Positions 1-8,653 of a stretch of DNA of 64,000 bases are shown here, piece by piece. Under the pieces are notes generated by a model. That model did no database searches, was not told the DNA's origin, and worked only from the letters and a program-made list of their open reading frames with translations. This DNA is from Pseudomonas sp. Irchel s3h14. Its GTDB lineage: Bacteria; Pseudomonadota; Gammaproteobacteria; Pseudomonadales; Pseudomonadaceae. The DNA lies in assembly GCF_900187425.1 (NCBI RefSeq), contig NZ_FYDJ01000016.1:46285-110284 (forward strand), in the 5' to 3' direction. Every line of letters begins with the position of its first letter. Position 1 is the first letter of the stretch. The translations under genes were made by a program, and so were the position numbers.

Positions 1-2
1 AT

Positions 3-659
3 TTCCAGGATGCCCTGCTCAGCGACATGGACCACCGCCTCCGCTCCCCCAGTGCCCTGTTGCAACCTCGTGCTCATCTTCAGAAAGGCGACGCCTGGAG
101 CCATTATCTGGCAGACAGCCATCGAGCGCTGGTGGACACCCATGCGCTGACCCAACCCGAAGATGTGCGGATTCTGGTGGAATGGCTGCTCGACACCCGC
201 CATCAGGTGCATTGCTTCGGGGGGCGCTTCAGCAGCTTCCTCGCCAATTATTTGCTCAACCACTTGCGCCTGCTGCGTCGGGGCTGTTTCGCCCTGGAAG
301 ACAACGCGCAACTGCCCGACCGATTGTTCGACGTGCAGCGTCAGGACGTGGTGCTGGTGTTCGACTATCGCCGCTACCAGTCACAAGCCCTGCGCGTGGC
401 CAATGCGGCGAAAAGTCGATATGCACGCGTGGTGTTGTTCACCGACATCTATGCTTCACCGTTGCGGGAAATGGCCGACCTGATTATCAGTGCGCCGGTG
501 GAATCGGTGTCGGCCTTCGACTCCATGGTTCCGGCGCTGGCCCAGGTCGAGGCGCTGATTGCCTGCCTGACCCTGCGCAGTCCGGATCTGGCCGATCGCC
601 TGGAGGGCATCGACGCCCTGCGGACCGACTTCGACACCCACCTGCTGGAGGATAAATAA
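3..659 (+). CDS. MurR/RpiR-family transcriptional regulator, SIS domain (5' end outside window)
   Basis: The frame is open to the left edge, so the first codon lies upstream; the ATG at 27 is internal. What is visible is about 218 residues matching the C-terminal sugar-isomerase (SIS) effector domain of RpiR-type regulators, including the region 'HCFGGRFSSFLANYL' and later 'DVVLVFDYRRYQ' and 'VVLFTDIYASPL'. The N-terminal HTH_6 DNA-binding domain would be off the window. It ends 2 bases before a cysteine hydrolase gene and reads the same way as the following catabolic genes, so it is likely their local regulator. The ligand cannot be told from the sequence. The family call is fairly secure; the role is inferred from position. 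Confidence 0.75.
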   Translation, partial: FQDALLSDMDHRLRSPSALLQPRAHLQKGDAWSHYLADSHRALVDTHALTQPEDVRILVEWLLDTRHQVHCFGGRFSSFLANYLLNHLRLLRRGCFALEDNAQLPDRLFDVQRQDVVLVFDYRRYQSQALRVANAAKSRYARVVLFTDIYASPLREMADLIISAPVESVSAFDSMVPALAQVEALIACLTLRSPDLADRLEGIDALRTDFDTHLLEDK

Positions 660-661
660 GG

Positions 662-1306
662 ATGTTCACGCTCCCCCACCACTCGCCTCGGGATTTGCCA
701 TTCGTCACCGATCACACCGCGCTGTTGCTGGTGGACATGCAACGCGCCTGGCTTGAACCGCAGTTTGACCCGCACCTCAACGGACCGGACGCCGAGTACT
801 TCCTGACCCGCACCCACATGCAGGTGGTGCCCAATCAACGCCGGTTGCTCAGCGCCTTTCGCAGCGCCCGGCAAAACGTACTGCACACGATCATCGAAAG
901 CCTCACCGCCGATGGCCGCGACCGCTCGCTGGACCACAAACTCTCGGACATGCACTTGCCCAAGGGTAGCCCGCAAGCGCGGATCATCGACGACCTGACC
1001 CCGGCAGAAAACGAAATCGTGCTGCCCAAGACCTCGTCCGGAGTCTTCAACTCCACCAACATCGACTACGTGCTGCGCAACCTCGGGACGCGGCACCTGA
1101 TCATCGCCGGCATCGTCACCGACCAGTGCGTGGACATGGCCGTGCGTGATGCCGCGGACCGCGGTTATCTGGTGACGCTGGTGGAAGATGCCTGCGCGAC
1201 TTACACACCCGCGCGGCATCAGGCCTGCCTGAATGCAATCAAGGGTTACTGCTGGATCACCGACACCCAGACTGTGCTCGGCCGGTTGCAGGAGATGCAG
1301 CCATGA
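662..1306 (+). CDS. Isochorismatase-family cysteine hydrolase
   Basis: A 214-residue protein with the triad of cysteine hydrolases: Asp25 in 'LLLVDMQ', Lys123 in 'VLPKTSSG' and Cys156 in 'GIVTDQCVDMAVRDA'. Family members hydrolyse amides or isochorismate-type ethers in the cytoplasm; the substrate here is unknown. A Shine-Dalgarno GGAG lies in the end of the preceding regulator gene, and the stop overlaps the next start (ATGA at 1303), so it is translationally coupled to the ligase gene downstream. In this setting an N-carbamoyl- or amide-hydrolase step in amine or amino-acid breakdown is plausible, but that is inference. Confidence 0.85.
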   Translation: MFTLPHHSPRDLPFVTDHTALLLVDMQRAWLEPQFDPHLNGPDAEYFLTRTHMQVVPNQRRLLSAFRSARQNVLHTIIESLTADGRDRSLDHKLSDMHLPKGSPQARIIDDLTPAENEIVLPKTSSGVFNSTNIDYVLRNLGTRHLIIAGIVTDQCVDMAVRDAADRGYLVTLVEDACATYTPARHQACLNAIKGYCWITDTQTVLGRLQEMQP

Positions 1307-2634
1307 GCGAGCGCCTGTTGCCACTGCCCATGACCACCCTCGTCACCACCGACCTGATCGGTGTGACACGCGGGCGCTCCTTTCCCACGGACGAACTCGA
1401 GCACTATCAAAAGACGGGTTGTGGCTGGGTGCCGGCCAACAGCGCGCTGACCCCGCAAGACATCATCGCCTACGCCAACCCGTGGGGCGCTTATGGAGAT
1501 TTGCGGCTGATGCCCGATCCGGTCAGCCGAGTGACGGTCAGTAACGGCCCGGATGCCAACGCGCCGGCGCTGGATTTTATTCACAGCGACATCCGCGAAA
1601 CCGATGGCCGCCCGTGGGGTGCCTGCCCGCGAACGGTGTTGCGCAACGAGGTAGAACGTTATCGCGCCGAGTTGGGCTTGCAGGTCAATGCAGCGTTCGA
1701 GCATGAATTCAACTTGAACACCGGCGGAGTTGAACACCTGGCGTTTTCGCTGCAAGCCCAGCGTCAGGGTGCCGAGTTTGGCGGTTGGCTGCTCAGCGCC
1801 CTGCGTGCCGGTGGCGTCGAGCCGGAAATGTTCCTGCCCGAGTACGGCAAGCATCAATACGAAATCACCTGTCGCCCGACCCTTGGGGTGGCCGCTGCCG
1901 ACCGCGCGGTGAACGTTCGTGAAATCACCCGCGAGATCGCCCGGCAAATGGGCCTGGCGTTGAGCTTCGCGCCCAAGACCTCGGAGCACGCGGTGTGCAA
2001 CGGCGTGCACCTGCACGTCAGCCTGCTGGACCTGGCTGGCCAACCGGTGATGTACGACGCCGGCACCACCAATGGCTTGTCGACTCTCGGCCAGCACTGG
2101 GCCGCCGGCATCCTGCATCACCTGCCCGCACTCTGTGCGTTTACCGCGCCGACGCCGGTGTCCTACGAGCGTTTGCAGCCCCATCACTGGAGCGCGTCCT
2201 ATGCTTGCCTCGGGCAACGCAACCGCGAAGCGGCGCTGAGAATCTGCCCGACGACAAGCCTGGGCGGCAAATCGGTGGCGTCGCAATACAACCTGGAATT
2301 TCGCGCCATGGACGCCACGTCCTCACCGCACCTTGCCATGGCCGCGCTGCTGATTGCCGGTCGGCTGGGCATCGAGCAGCGTCTGGCCTTGAACGCAATC
2401 ACCGATGAAGTCCCCGACTCCCTGAACGAAGAACAACGCCAGGCGCGCGGCATCGTCGCCCTGCCCGCGTCCCTTGCCCAGGCCCTGGATTGCCTGCGCA
2501 ACAGCGAGGCACTGATCGAAGCCCTGCCGAGCGCGTTGCTGGATACCTACTTCGCCCTTAAAACCGAGGAACTGACACTGACGGAACAACTGTCGTCCGC
2601 CGAACGCTGTGAACACTATGCGCGCCTGTACTGA
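1303..2634 (+). CDS. Glutamine synthetase-like gamma-glutamyl ligase (PuuA/GlnT type)
   Basis: 443 residues, typical of the short GS-like ligases that attach glutamate to amines or amino acids rather than of housekeeping GlnA. Visible GS catalytic elements are 'AAFEHEFNL' (metal-binding Glu), 'NGVHLHVSL' (the His-containing strand) and 'NREAALRI' (ATP/glutamate-binding Arg). It starts in an ATGA overlap with the hydrolase and overlaps the next gene by about 17 bases. Together with a formylglutamate amidohydrolase-like enzyme and an APC permease it suggests uptake and gamma-glutamylation of an amine or amino acid. The exact substrate is not readable from sequence. Confidence 0.85.
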   Translation: MSERLLPLPMTTLVTTDLIGVTRGRSFPTDELEHYQKTGCGWVPANSALTPQDIIAYANPWGAYGDLRLMPDPVSRVTVSNGPDANAPALDFIHSDIRETDGRPWGACPRTVLRNEVERYRAELGLQVNAAFEHEFNLNTGGVEHLAFSLQAQRQGAEFGGWLLSALRAGGVEPEMFLPEYGKHQYEITCRPTLGVAAADRAVNVREITREIARQMGLALSFAPKTSEHAVCNGVHLHVSLLDLAGQPVMYDAGTTNGLSTLGQHWAAGILHHLPALCAFTAPTPVSYERLQPHHWSASYACLGQRNREAALRICPTTSLGGKSVASQYNLEFRAMDATSSPHLAMAALLIAGRLGIEQRLALNAITDEVPDSLNEEQRQARGIVALPASLAQALDCLRNSEALIEALPSALLDTYFALKTEELTLTEQLSSAERCEHYARLY

Positions 2635-3370
2635 ATCTGCAGAGCTCGGTCTATACACCGAGCCCGCGTACACCCTGAGCCGGGAAGACTCCGGCCACCC
2701 GTTGATTCTGGTGTGCGAGCACGCCAGCCGTTTTATTCCGGCCGGGTTAAATAACCTGGGCCTGAGTCACGAAGCGGCCCGCGAGCACATCGCCTGGGAC
2801 ATCGGCGCCCTGGCGCTGGCTGAGGGTTTGTCCCGAGCATTGGGCGCAACCCTGTTGGCGGCCAATTATTCGCGACTGTTGGTCGATCTCAACCGACCGC
2901 GCCAAGCGCCGGACAGCATTCCGGCGCAGAGCGAGATTTATCAGATACCGGGCAACCGGGACCTGGACAAAGCCACCCAAGAGTACCGTCGGCAATCCCT
3001 GTTCGAGCCGTTTCACTCGCGCCTGACAGACTTGATCGACGAGCGTGTCGCTCAAGGCCGGCCGGTGCGGGTGGTGGGGATTCACAGTTTCACGCCGGTC
3101 TATCACGGCCAGCCCCGCGTGCTTGAAGTTGGCGTGTTGTATAGAGAGGCCAAGGAATATGCCCAGCGATTGATCGATGGCTTGAGCCAGCATCCATTGA
3201 AGGTTGCCGGCAATGAGCCGTACAAAATCAACCCGCTGGGCGACATGACCGTGCCGGTCCACGGCGATGCACGCGGCCTGGAATCAGTGTTGATCGAGGT
3301 GCGCAACGACCTGCTGCGCACGCCTGAAGACGTCACTCGCTTTACCGAATACCTGGCGCCGCTGTTGTAA
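2618..3370 (+). CDS. N-formylglutamate amidohydrolase-family protein
   Basis: About 250 residues of the FGase (HutG-like, COG3741) family, with 'LVCEHASRFIP' near the N-terminus, 'HIAWDIGA', 'SRLLVDLNRP' and 'GIHSFTPVYHG', the His/Asp/Glu-rich pattern of these metal amidohydrolases. A GTG at 2609 is an alternative start nine bases upstream; neither has a strong ribosome site because the start lies inside the previous gene. Family members cleave N-formylglutamate or related N-acyl/gamma-glutamyl amides. Here it may remove the glutamyl group added by the upstream ligase, a guess from context. Confidence 0.8.
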   Translation: MRACTESAELGLYTEPAYTLSREDSGHPLILVCEHASRFIPAGLNNLGLSHEAAREHIAWDIGALALAEGLSRALGATLLAANYSRLLVDLNRPRQAPDSIPAQSEIYQIPGNRDLDKATQEYRRQSLFEPFHSRLTDLIDERVAQGRPVRVVGIHSFTPVYHGQPRVLEVGVLYREAKEYAQRLIDGLSQHPLKVAGNEPYKINPLGDMTVPVHGDARGLESVLIEVRNDLLRTPEDVTRFTEYLAPLL

Positions 3371-3427
3371 AACAATCGCTTCAAACTCGCAGCGTGCAGC
3401 TGCTTTCATCCCAAGGAGAAGGGCTTC

Positions 3428-4777
3428 ATGGAAATAGAAGAATTCGGCTACAAGCAAGAGTTGAAACGCAGCCTGTCGCTGACCGATCTGGTGGTGTACG
3501 GGATGATCTTCATGATCCCCATCGCACCGTTTGGTGTTTATGGCTACGTCAACGCCGAAGCCCCGGGGCTGGTACCGCTGGCCTACATCATCGGCATGGT
3601 GGCGATGCTCTTCACGGCCCTGAGTTACGGCAGCATGGCTCGGGCCTTTCCGATTGCCGGTTCGGTTTATTCCTACGCGCAACGGGGCCTGAACCAGCAC
3701 GTAGGATTTATCGCCGGTTGGCTGATGCTCCTCGATTACCTGCTGATTCCGCCGCTGCTGTATGTGTACGCGGCCATGGCCCTGAATCATTTGTACCCGG
3801 ACATTCCGAAGGTCGGTTTCATCCTGGCCTTCCTGGTCAGCGCGACCTTCGTCAATTTGCGGGGAATCACTTTCACCGCGCGGATGAACATCATCTTTCT
3901 GCTGGCGCAACTGGTGGTGCTGGGGATCTTCCTGTTTTACGCCTGGAACGCGCTGCACAGCGGCGGCGGTAACGGTCAGCTGACACTGGCGCCGTTGTAC
4001 AACCCCGAAACGTTCAACTTCGTCCTGCTGATGCAAGCGGTGTCGATTGCGGTGCTGTCGTTCCTCGGTTTCGATGCGATTTCCACCCTCGCCGAAGAGA
4101 TCAAGGGTGACCCGGGCCGCAGCGTCGGCAAGGCCGCGCTGATTACGCTGGTGGTCATGGGCGTGATCTTCGTCGTGCAGACCTGGATTGCGACAGATCT
4201 GGCGGCCGGCATGGGTTTCAAATCGGCTGACACGGCGTTTTATGACATCGCTGAACTCGCGGCCGGCAGCTGGCTGGCAACCCTGACCGCCGTGGCGACG
4301 GCGCTGGCCTGGGGTGTGGCGGTGGCAATCACCTCCCAAGCGGCAGTGTCTCGTCTGCTGTTCGGCATGGCCCGAGACGGCAAGCTGCCAAAGGTACTGG
4401 CCAAGGTTCACCCCAAACACAACACGCCGTACGTGAGCATCTACCTGGTGGCCGTGCTGTCGCTGGTGATCTGCTACCTGTTCATCAACTCGGTGGACAC
4501 CCTCACCTCGCTGGTGAATTTCGGCGCACTGAGCGGTTTCATGTTGCTGCACCTGACGGTCATCAACTACTACTGGCGGCGGCAGAAATCCGGACAGGTA
4601 ATCCGTCACCTGATCTGCCCTGTGATTGGCTTCATCATCGTCGCGGCGATCATGTACAACATGGGCGTCGATGCACAGAAACTCGGCCTGATCTGGATTG
4701 CCCTGGGCCTGGTCTACCTGTTTGTACTCAACAAACTGGGCGCCAGCACGGTACTGCCCGACCCAAGCAACGGCTGA
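3428..4777 (+). CDS. APC-superfamily amino acid/polyamine permease
   Basis: 449 residues, strongly hydrophobic with about 12 membrane segments, an inner-membrane secondary transporter. The first helix region 'DLVVYGMIFMIPIAPFGVYG' and the unwound-helix region 'VLSFLGFDAISTLAEE' are typical of APC/PuuP-like permeases. An AAGGAGAA ribosome site sits just upstream of the ATG. It is 57 bases after the amidohydrolase and co-oriented, so it probably imports the substrate of this cluster. Amino acid versus polyamine specificity cannot be decided. Confidence 0.88.
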   Translation: MEIEEFGYKQELKRSLSLTDLVVYGMIFMIPIAPFGVYGYVNAEAPGLVPLAYIIGMVAMLFTALSYGSMARAFPIAGSVYSYAQRGLNQHVGFIAGWLMLLDYLLIPPLLYVYAAMALNHLYPDIPKVGFILAFLVSATFVNLRGITFTARMNIIFLLAQLVVLGIFLFYAWNALHSGGGNGQLTLAPLYNPETFNFVLLMQAVSIAVLSFLGFDAISTLAEEIKGDPGRSVGKAALITLVVMGVIFVVQTWIATDLAAGMGFKSADTAFYDIAELAAGSWLATLTAVATALAWGVAVAITSQAAVSRLLFGMARDGKLPKVLAKVHPKHNTPYVSIYLVAVLSLVICYLFINSVDTLTSLVNFGALSGFMLLHLTVINYYWRRQKSGQVIRHLICPVIGFIIVAAIMYNMGVDAQKLGLIWIALGLVYLFVLNKLGASTVLPDPSNG

Positions 4778-4896
4778 CAAGAAAAAGAGCGGCGTCTGAC
4801 AAACATTCAGGCGACCGCCGATGTATTGCGTGGAAACCGACAGTGATAGTCAGGTTCGGTGCCAACCGCCGAACCCTTTGATACAGGAGTGCATCC

Positions 4897-5913
4897 ATGC
4901 TGGTCTTACGCCCAGTCGAGTTAACCGACCTGCCCCAGTTGCAGCAACTGGCGCGCGAAAGTCTGATAGGCGTCACGTCCTTGCCGGACGACACCGAATG
5001 CCTGCGCGAGAAGATTCTCGACTCCTGCGCCTCATTCGAAAAAGACGTTGAGGGTCATGGCCCGGAGAACTACTTCTTCGTGCTGGAAGATCTGACCCGA
5101 GAGCGCTTGGTCGGCTGCTCGGAGATCCTTGCCACCGCCGGTTTCAGCGAGCCGTTCTACAGCCTGCGCAACCGGCACTTCACCAGCGCCTCGCGGGAGC
5201 TGAACATCGAGCACGGCGTACCCGCGTTGTCGTTGTGCCACGACCTCAGCGGCCATACCTTGCTGCGGGGTTTTCATATTGACGCAGCGCTGGTGCGGAC
5301 ACGGTTCTCTGAACTGCTGTCCCGGGCGCGGCTATTGTTCATCGCCGCCCACTCGCAGCGCTTTTCGGAAGCCGTCATCACCGAAATCGTCGGCTTCAGC
5401 AGCGATGAAGGGCACTCGCCGTTCTGGGATGCGGTGGGCAAGCATTTCTTCGACCTGCCCTACGCCGAAGCCGAGCGACTTTGCGGCCTGGAAAGCCGAA
5501 CCTTCCTCGCCGAACTGATGCCGCAATACCCGATCTACGTGCCGATGCTGCCCAAGGCGGCGCAGGACTGCATCGGCCGTATCCACCCCGATGGCCAGGA
5601 GGCCTTCGATATCCTCGAGCGCGAAGGCTTCGAAACCAACAGCTACATCGACCTGTTCGACGGCGGTCCGACGTTGTATGCGCGCACTCCCGGCATCCGC
5701 TCTATCGCCCAGAGCCAGACCGGCACGGCAAAACCGGGTGCGTCCATCGATGCCCTTGGCAGCTATCTGGTGAGCAACGATTCGCTGAAGGACTATCGCG
5801 CCATCGTCGCCGATCTGGATTACCAGGCTGGGCAACCTGTGGGGTTGAGCGCCGAGATGTGCGCCGCCCTGAACGTCACCGAAGGCAGCCCGATCCGGCT
5901 GATCGCCCTGTGA
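4897..5913 (+). CDS. aruF: Arginine N-succinyltransferase, alpha-type subunit (AruF-like)
   Basis: 338 residues of the arginine/ornithine N-succinyltransferase family (AstA/AruF/AruG), which adds succinate from succinyl-CoA to the alpha-amino group of arginine. Characteristic segments are the opening 'MLVLRPVELTDLPQL', 'LLFIAAHSQRF', 'EGHSPFWDAVGKHFF' and 'FDGGPTLYARTPGIR'. In Pseudomonas the enzyme is a heteromer of two related subunits and the next gene is the partner. The usual aruD, aruB and aruE genes are absent from this stretch, so the pair may be a specialised copy. A CAGGAG site precedes the ATG. The symbol is given by family resemblance; substrate is unproven. Confidence 0.8.
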   Translation: MLVLRPVELTDLPQLQQLARESLIGVTSLPDDTECLREKILDSCASFEKDVEGHGPENYFFVLEDLTRERLVGCSEILATAGFSEPFYSLRNRHFTSASRELNIEHGVPALSLCHDLSGHTLLRGFHIDAALVRTRFSELLSRARLLFIAAHSQRFSEAVITEIVGFSSDEGHSPFWDAVGKHFFDLPYAEAERLCGLESRTFLAELMPQYPIYVPMLPKAAQDCIGRIHPDGQEAFDILEREGFETNSYIDLFDGGPTLYARTPGIRSIAQSQTGTAKPGASIDALGSYLVSNDSLKDYRAIVADLDYQAGQPVGLSAEMCAALNVTEGSPIRLIAL

Positions 5914-5974
5914 GCATCACCCGGCCCCGTGCCCAACGACAGCGCCCGAGCAGGCGTGCAGAAGGAGTTGCATC

Positions 5975-7009
5975 ATGATTGTCCGCCCGGTTCGCGTAAC
6001 CGACCTGCCCGCCTTGCTGAATCTGGTGCACCAGGCTGGCCCCGGTTTCACCACCCTGCCGGCCAACGAGGAACGCCTGACCCACCGGGTACGCTGGGCC
6101 CAACGAACCTTCGCTGAACAGGTCGAACGCGCCGATGCCGATTACCTCTTCGTACTCGAAGACGACGATCAGCAGTTGGTGGGCGTCAGTGCCCTGGTGG
6201 GTGCCGTGGGCCTGCGCGAGCCCTGGTACAACTATCGGGTCGGGCTCACGGTCAGTTCGTCACCGGACCTGGGTATCCAGCGACAGATTCCGACGTTGTT
6301 CCTGAACAATGAAATGACCGGCCAATCGGAGATTTGCTCGCTGTTTCTGCGACCCGATCAACGCCAGGGCAGTAACGGTCGATTGCTGTCGTTGGGGCGT
6401 TTGTTGTTTGTTGCCGAGTTTCCGCACCTGTTCGGCGACAAACTCATCGCCGAACTGCGTGGCAGTGCCGACGAACAAGGCTGTTCACCGTTCTGGGACA
6501 GCCTGGGCCGGCACTTCTTCAAGATGGATTTCAGCCACGCCGATCACTTGTCGGGCCTGGGCAGCAAGTCGTTCATCGCTGAACTGATGCCACGCCAACC
6601 GCTCTACACCTGCCTGCTCACCGAACAGGCCCAGGCCGTGATCGGCAAGGCGCACCCGAACACGGAACCGGCACTGAAAATCCTCACCGCCGAAGGGTTT
6701 GCCCATAAGGGTTACATCGACATCTTCGACGCCGGCCCGGTGATCGAAGCCCCGATCTCGAATATCCGCACCGTGCGCGACAGCCAACCGCTGCTGCTGG
6801 CCATCGGCACACCCGACGAGCAGGCCCCGGTGTGGCTGATCCACAACCGTCGCCTGGAAAACTGCCGCATCACCGCCGCCCAGGCCAGGCAAGTGGGCAA
6901 CAGCCTGATTGTCGACCGCCTCACCGCCAAACGCCTGCAACTGCAACCCGGCAACTCGGTACGCGCCGTGCTGCTGCTCAATCAACAACAGCAGTCGGTG
7001 GCGGCGTGA
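5975..7009 (+). CDS. aruG: Arginine N-succinyltransferase, beta-type subunit (AruG-like)
   Basis: 344 residues, clearly related to the preceding gene ('MIVRPVRVTDLPALL', 'GCSPFWDSLGRHFF', 'FDAGPVIEAPISNIRTVRDSQ'). The pair therefore mirrors the AruF-AruG arrangement of Pseudomonas arginine succinyltransferase. A good AAGGAG ribosome site stands seven bases before ATG 5975, and the 61-base gap argues for one transcript. Function is inferred from the family; the lack of the rest of the succinyltransferase pathway here leaves open whether arginine, ornithine or another omega-amino compound is the substrate. Confidence 0.8.
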   Translation: MIVRPVRVTDLPALLNLVHQAGPGFTTLPANEERLTHRVRWAQRTFAEQVERADADYLFVLEDDDQQLVGVSALVGAVGLREPWYNYRVGLTVSSSPDLGIQRQIPTLFLNNEMTGQSEICSLFLRPDQRQGSNGRLLSLGRLLFVAEFPHLFGDKLIAELRGSADEQGCSPFWDSLGRHFFKMDFSHADHLSGLGSKSFIAELMPRQPLYTCLLTEQAQAVIGKAHPNTEPALKILTAEGFAHKGYIDIFDAGPVIEAPISNIRTVRDSQPLLLAIGTPDEQAPVWLIHNRRLENCRITAAQARQVGNSLIVDRLTAKRLQLQPGNSVRAVLLLNQQQQSVAA

Positions 7010-7139
7010 CCGACGGTGGTCCATCCGCCTCTGCAAATTCGTCATCATCCTTCCTCCGCTCGCGTGATAGCCTTTTGTTCCTTCGGCGTTGACACTTTTG
7101 CTCAAGCCCTTCCATTCCCATTGCAGTGGTGGAACTCAT

Positions 7140-8009
7140 ATGTCCAGGCTTTCTCATCAAGATTTGCGCCGTAACTTTCGCGAGCTGTTCGCTTCCAACG
7201 CCTGCTACCACACGGCGTCGGTCTTCGATCCGATGTCGGCCCGCATTGCCGCTGACCTGGGTTTTGAAGTGGGGATCCTGGGCGGTTCAGTCGCATCGTT
7301 GCAGGTACTGGGTGCGCCTGACTTCGCCCTGATCACCCTCAGCGAGTTTGCCGAGCAGGCCACTCGCATTGGCCGTGTTGCCCAACTGCCGGTCATCGCC
7401 GACGCCGACCACGGCTACGGCAACGCGCTCAACGTCATGCGCACCATCGTCGAACTCGAACGCGCCGGTGTGGCCGCCCTGACCATCGAAGATACGCTGC
7501 TGCCCGCCCAGTTCGGCCGCAAGTCCACCGACCTGATCGGGGTGGCGGAAGGCGTCGGCAAGATTCGTGCGGCGCTGGAAGCACGGGTCGACTCGGAAAT
7601 GGCAATCATCGCCCGCACCAACGCCGGGATTCTGCCGGTGCAGGAAGTCATCAGCCGTACCTGTCATTACCAGCAGGCCGGTGCGGACGGGATTTGCATG
7701 GTGGGCGTGCGGGACTTCGACCACCTCGAACAAATCGCCGAGCACCTGAGCGTACCGCTGATGCTGGTCACCTACGGCAACCCGCTGCTGCGCGACGATA
7801 AACGCCTGGCCGAGCTGGGGGTGCGGGTGACCATCGACGGCCATGGTGCCTACTTCGCCGCGATCAAGGCCACGTATGACAGCCTGCGAGAACAACGGCA
7901 GATCTTTACTCAGGCGTCGGACCTAAGCGCTACCGAATTGACTCATACCTATACGCAGCCTGAGGAATACATCCGTTGGGCGGAAGAGTTTATGAGCGTT
8001 AAGGAGTAA
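7140..8009 (+). CDS. Oxaloacetate decarboxylase (PEP mutase/isocitrate lyase superfamily)
   Basis: Starting at ATG 7140 gives 289 residues, the normal length for this group, and a start aligned with the PA4872-type oxaloacetate decarboxylase as I remember it ('CYHTASVFDPMSARIAADLGFE'). The superfamily loops are present: 'IADADHGYGNA' (Mg-binding Asp pair) and 'TIEDTLLP'. An upstream in-frame ATG at 7089 would add 17 unrelated residues and is rejected. The enzyme converts oxaloacetate to pyruvate and CO2, which would fit the end of an amino-acid catabolic route, but the gene has its own 130-base leader and may be independent. Confidence 0.85.
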   Translation: MSRLSHQDLRRNFRELFASNACYHTASVFDPMSARIAADLGFEVGILGGSVASLQVLGAPDFALITLSEFAEQATRIGRVAQLPVIADADHGYGNALNVMRTIVELERAGVAALTIEDTLLPAQFGRKSTDLIGVAEGVGKIRAALEARVDSEMAIIARTNAGILPVQEVISRTCHYQQAGADGICMVGVRDFDHLEQIAEHLSVPLMLVTYGNPLLRDDKRLAELGVRVTIDGHGAYFAAIKATYDSLREQRQIFTQASDLSATELTHTYTQPEEYIRWAEEFMSVKE

Positions 8010-8074
8010 CTACAGCGAGATTGTTTACCGGTGGCGACGGAGCTTAACTCCCTCGCCACAGAACTACTCGCCTG

Positions 8075-8377
8075 TCAGGCCGGAGTCTTGAACTCCACCT
8101 CCCGCTGCAACGCCCGCGCCTGAACCACATTCAGCATCGCGCAGCCTTCGCGCATCAGCAGATGAACCGCCCGGGTAACGCGCGTCAGATCGCAATCGGA
8201 AATGTCTTTGAGGTTCAGGCTGGACAAGGTGTCCGCCAGATCGCGAACCACGGTGAAGCGATGTGCAGCACAAGCGGCGATGTCGCTGAGTTCTTCGTGG
8301 GTGTTGATGAAGAGCACCGGGGTTTCGGCGTCGTAGGTGTCGATGGGGAGGTAACGAGGCATGACTTGGTCGAACAT
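8075..8377 (-). CDS. Small DUF6124/DUF3077-like Pseudomonas protein
   Basis: A 100-residue protein starting at ATG 8377, chosen because an AGGAGA ribosome site lies six bases upstream on the minus strand; the longer frame to 8542 has no ribosome site and reads low-complexity sequence. The sequence ('VLFINTHEELSDIAACAAHRF', 'AVHLLMREGCAMLNVVQARAL') resembles small proteins very common in Pseudomonas, given DUF names, with no known function. Regularly spaced Leu/Ala suggest a helical fold. It has no obvious partner; an intergenic REP pair separates it from the next minus-strand gene. Confidence 0.7.
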   Translation of the reverse strand: MFDQVMPRYLPIDTYDAETPVLFINTHEELSDIAACAAHRFTVVRDLADTLSSLNLKDISDCDLTRVTRAVHLLMREGCAMLNVVQARALQREVEFKTPA

Positions 8378-8530
8378 GGAAACATCTCCTGATAAATAAG
8401 GATTCCTGGGATTCGACCGGCCAAAATCGTCGCGGGATTGACCGCGAGCCGGGATCATAAAGGGCCAACTTGCAGCACTGCAACGAGCAGTTCTGTGGGA
8501 AACGTCTTGGAAAGTTGTGCGCCACAAGTT

Positions 8531-8642
8531 GATCGTTCCCACGCTCTGCGTGGGAATGCAGCCCGGGACGCTCCGCGTCCCTTCCGAAGCCGAACGCAGA
8601 GCGTCCGTAGAGGCATTCCCACGCGGGAGCGTGGGAACGATC
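8531..8642. repeat. REP pair (BIME), family A (GATCGTTCCCACGC type)
   Basis: Two inverted copies of a REP unit. The outer arms GATCGTTCCCACGC and GCGTGGGAACGATC are exact complements, with an inner GGACGCTCCGCGTCC hairpin. This is the common Pseudomonas BIME arrangement, between a small gene and the carboxypeptidase gene, both on the minus strand. A single copy of the same family is at 9990-10041. Confidence 0.85.
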
Positions 8643-8653
8643 AGCGGTGATGA

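Noticed and set aside
1246..2286. A minus-strand open frame opposite the glutamine-synthetase-like gene
   Set aside because: Antisense artefact; the plus-strand gene has conserved catalytic motifs.
3284..4780. A minus-strand open frame of about 500 codons opposite the permease
   Set aside because: Antisense artefact of a codon-biased membrane protein gene; no recognisable domain.
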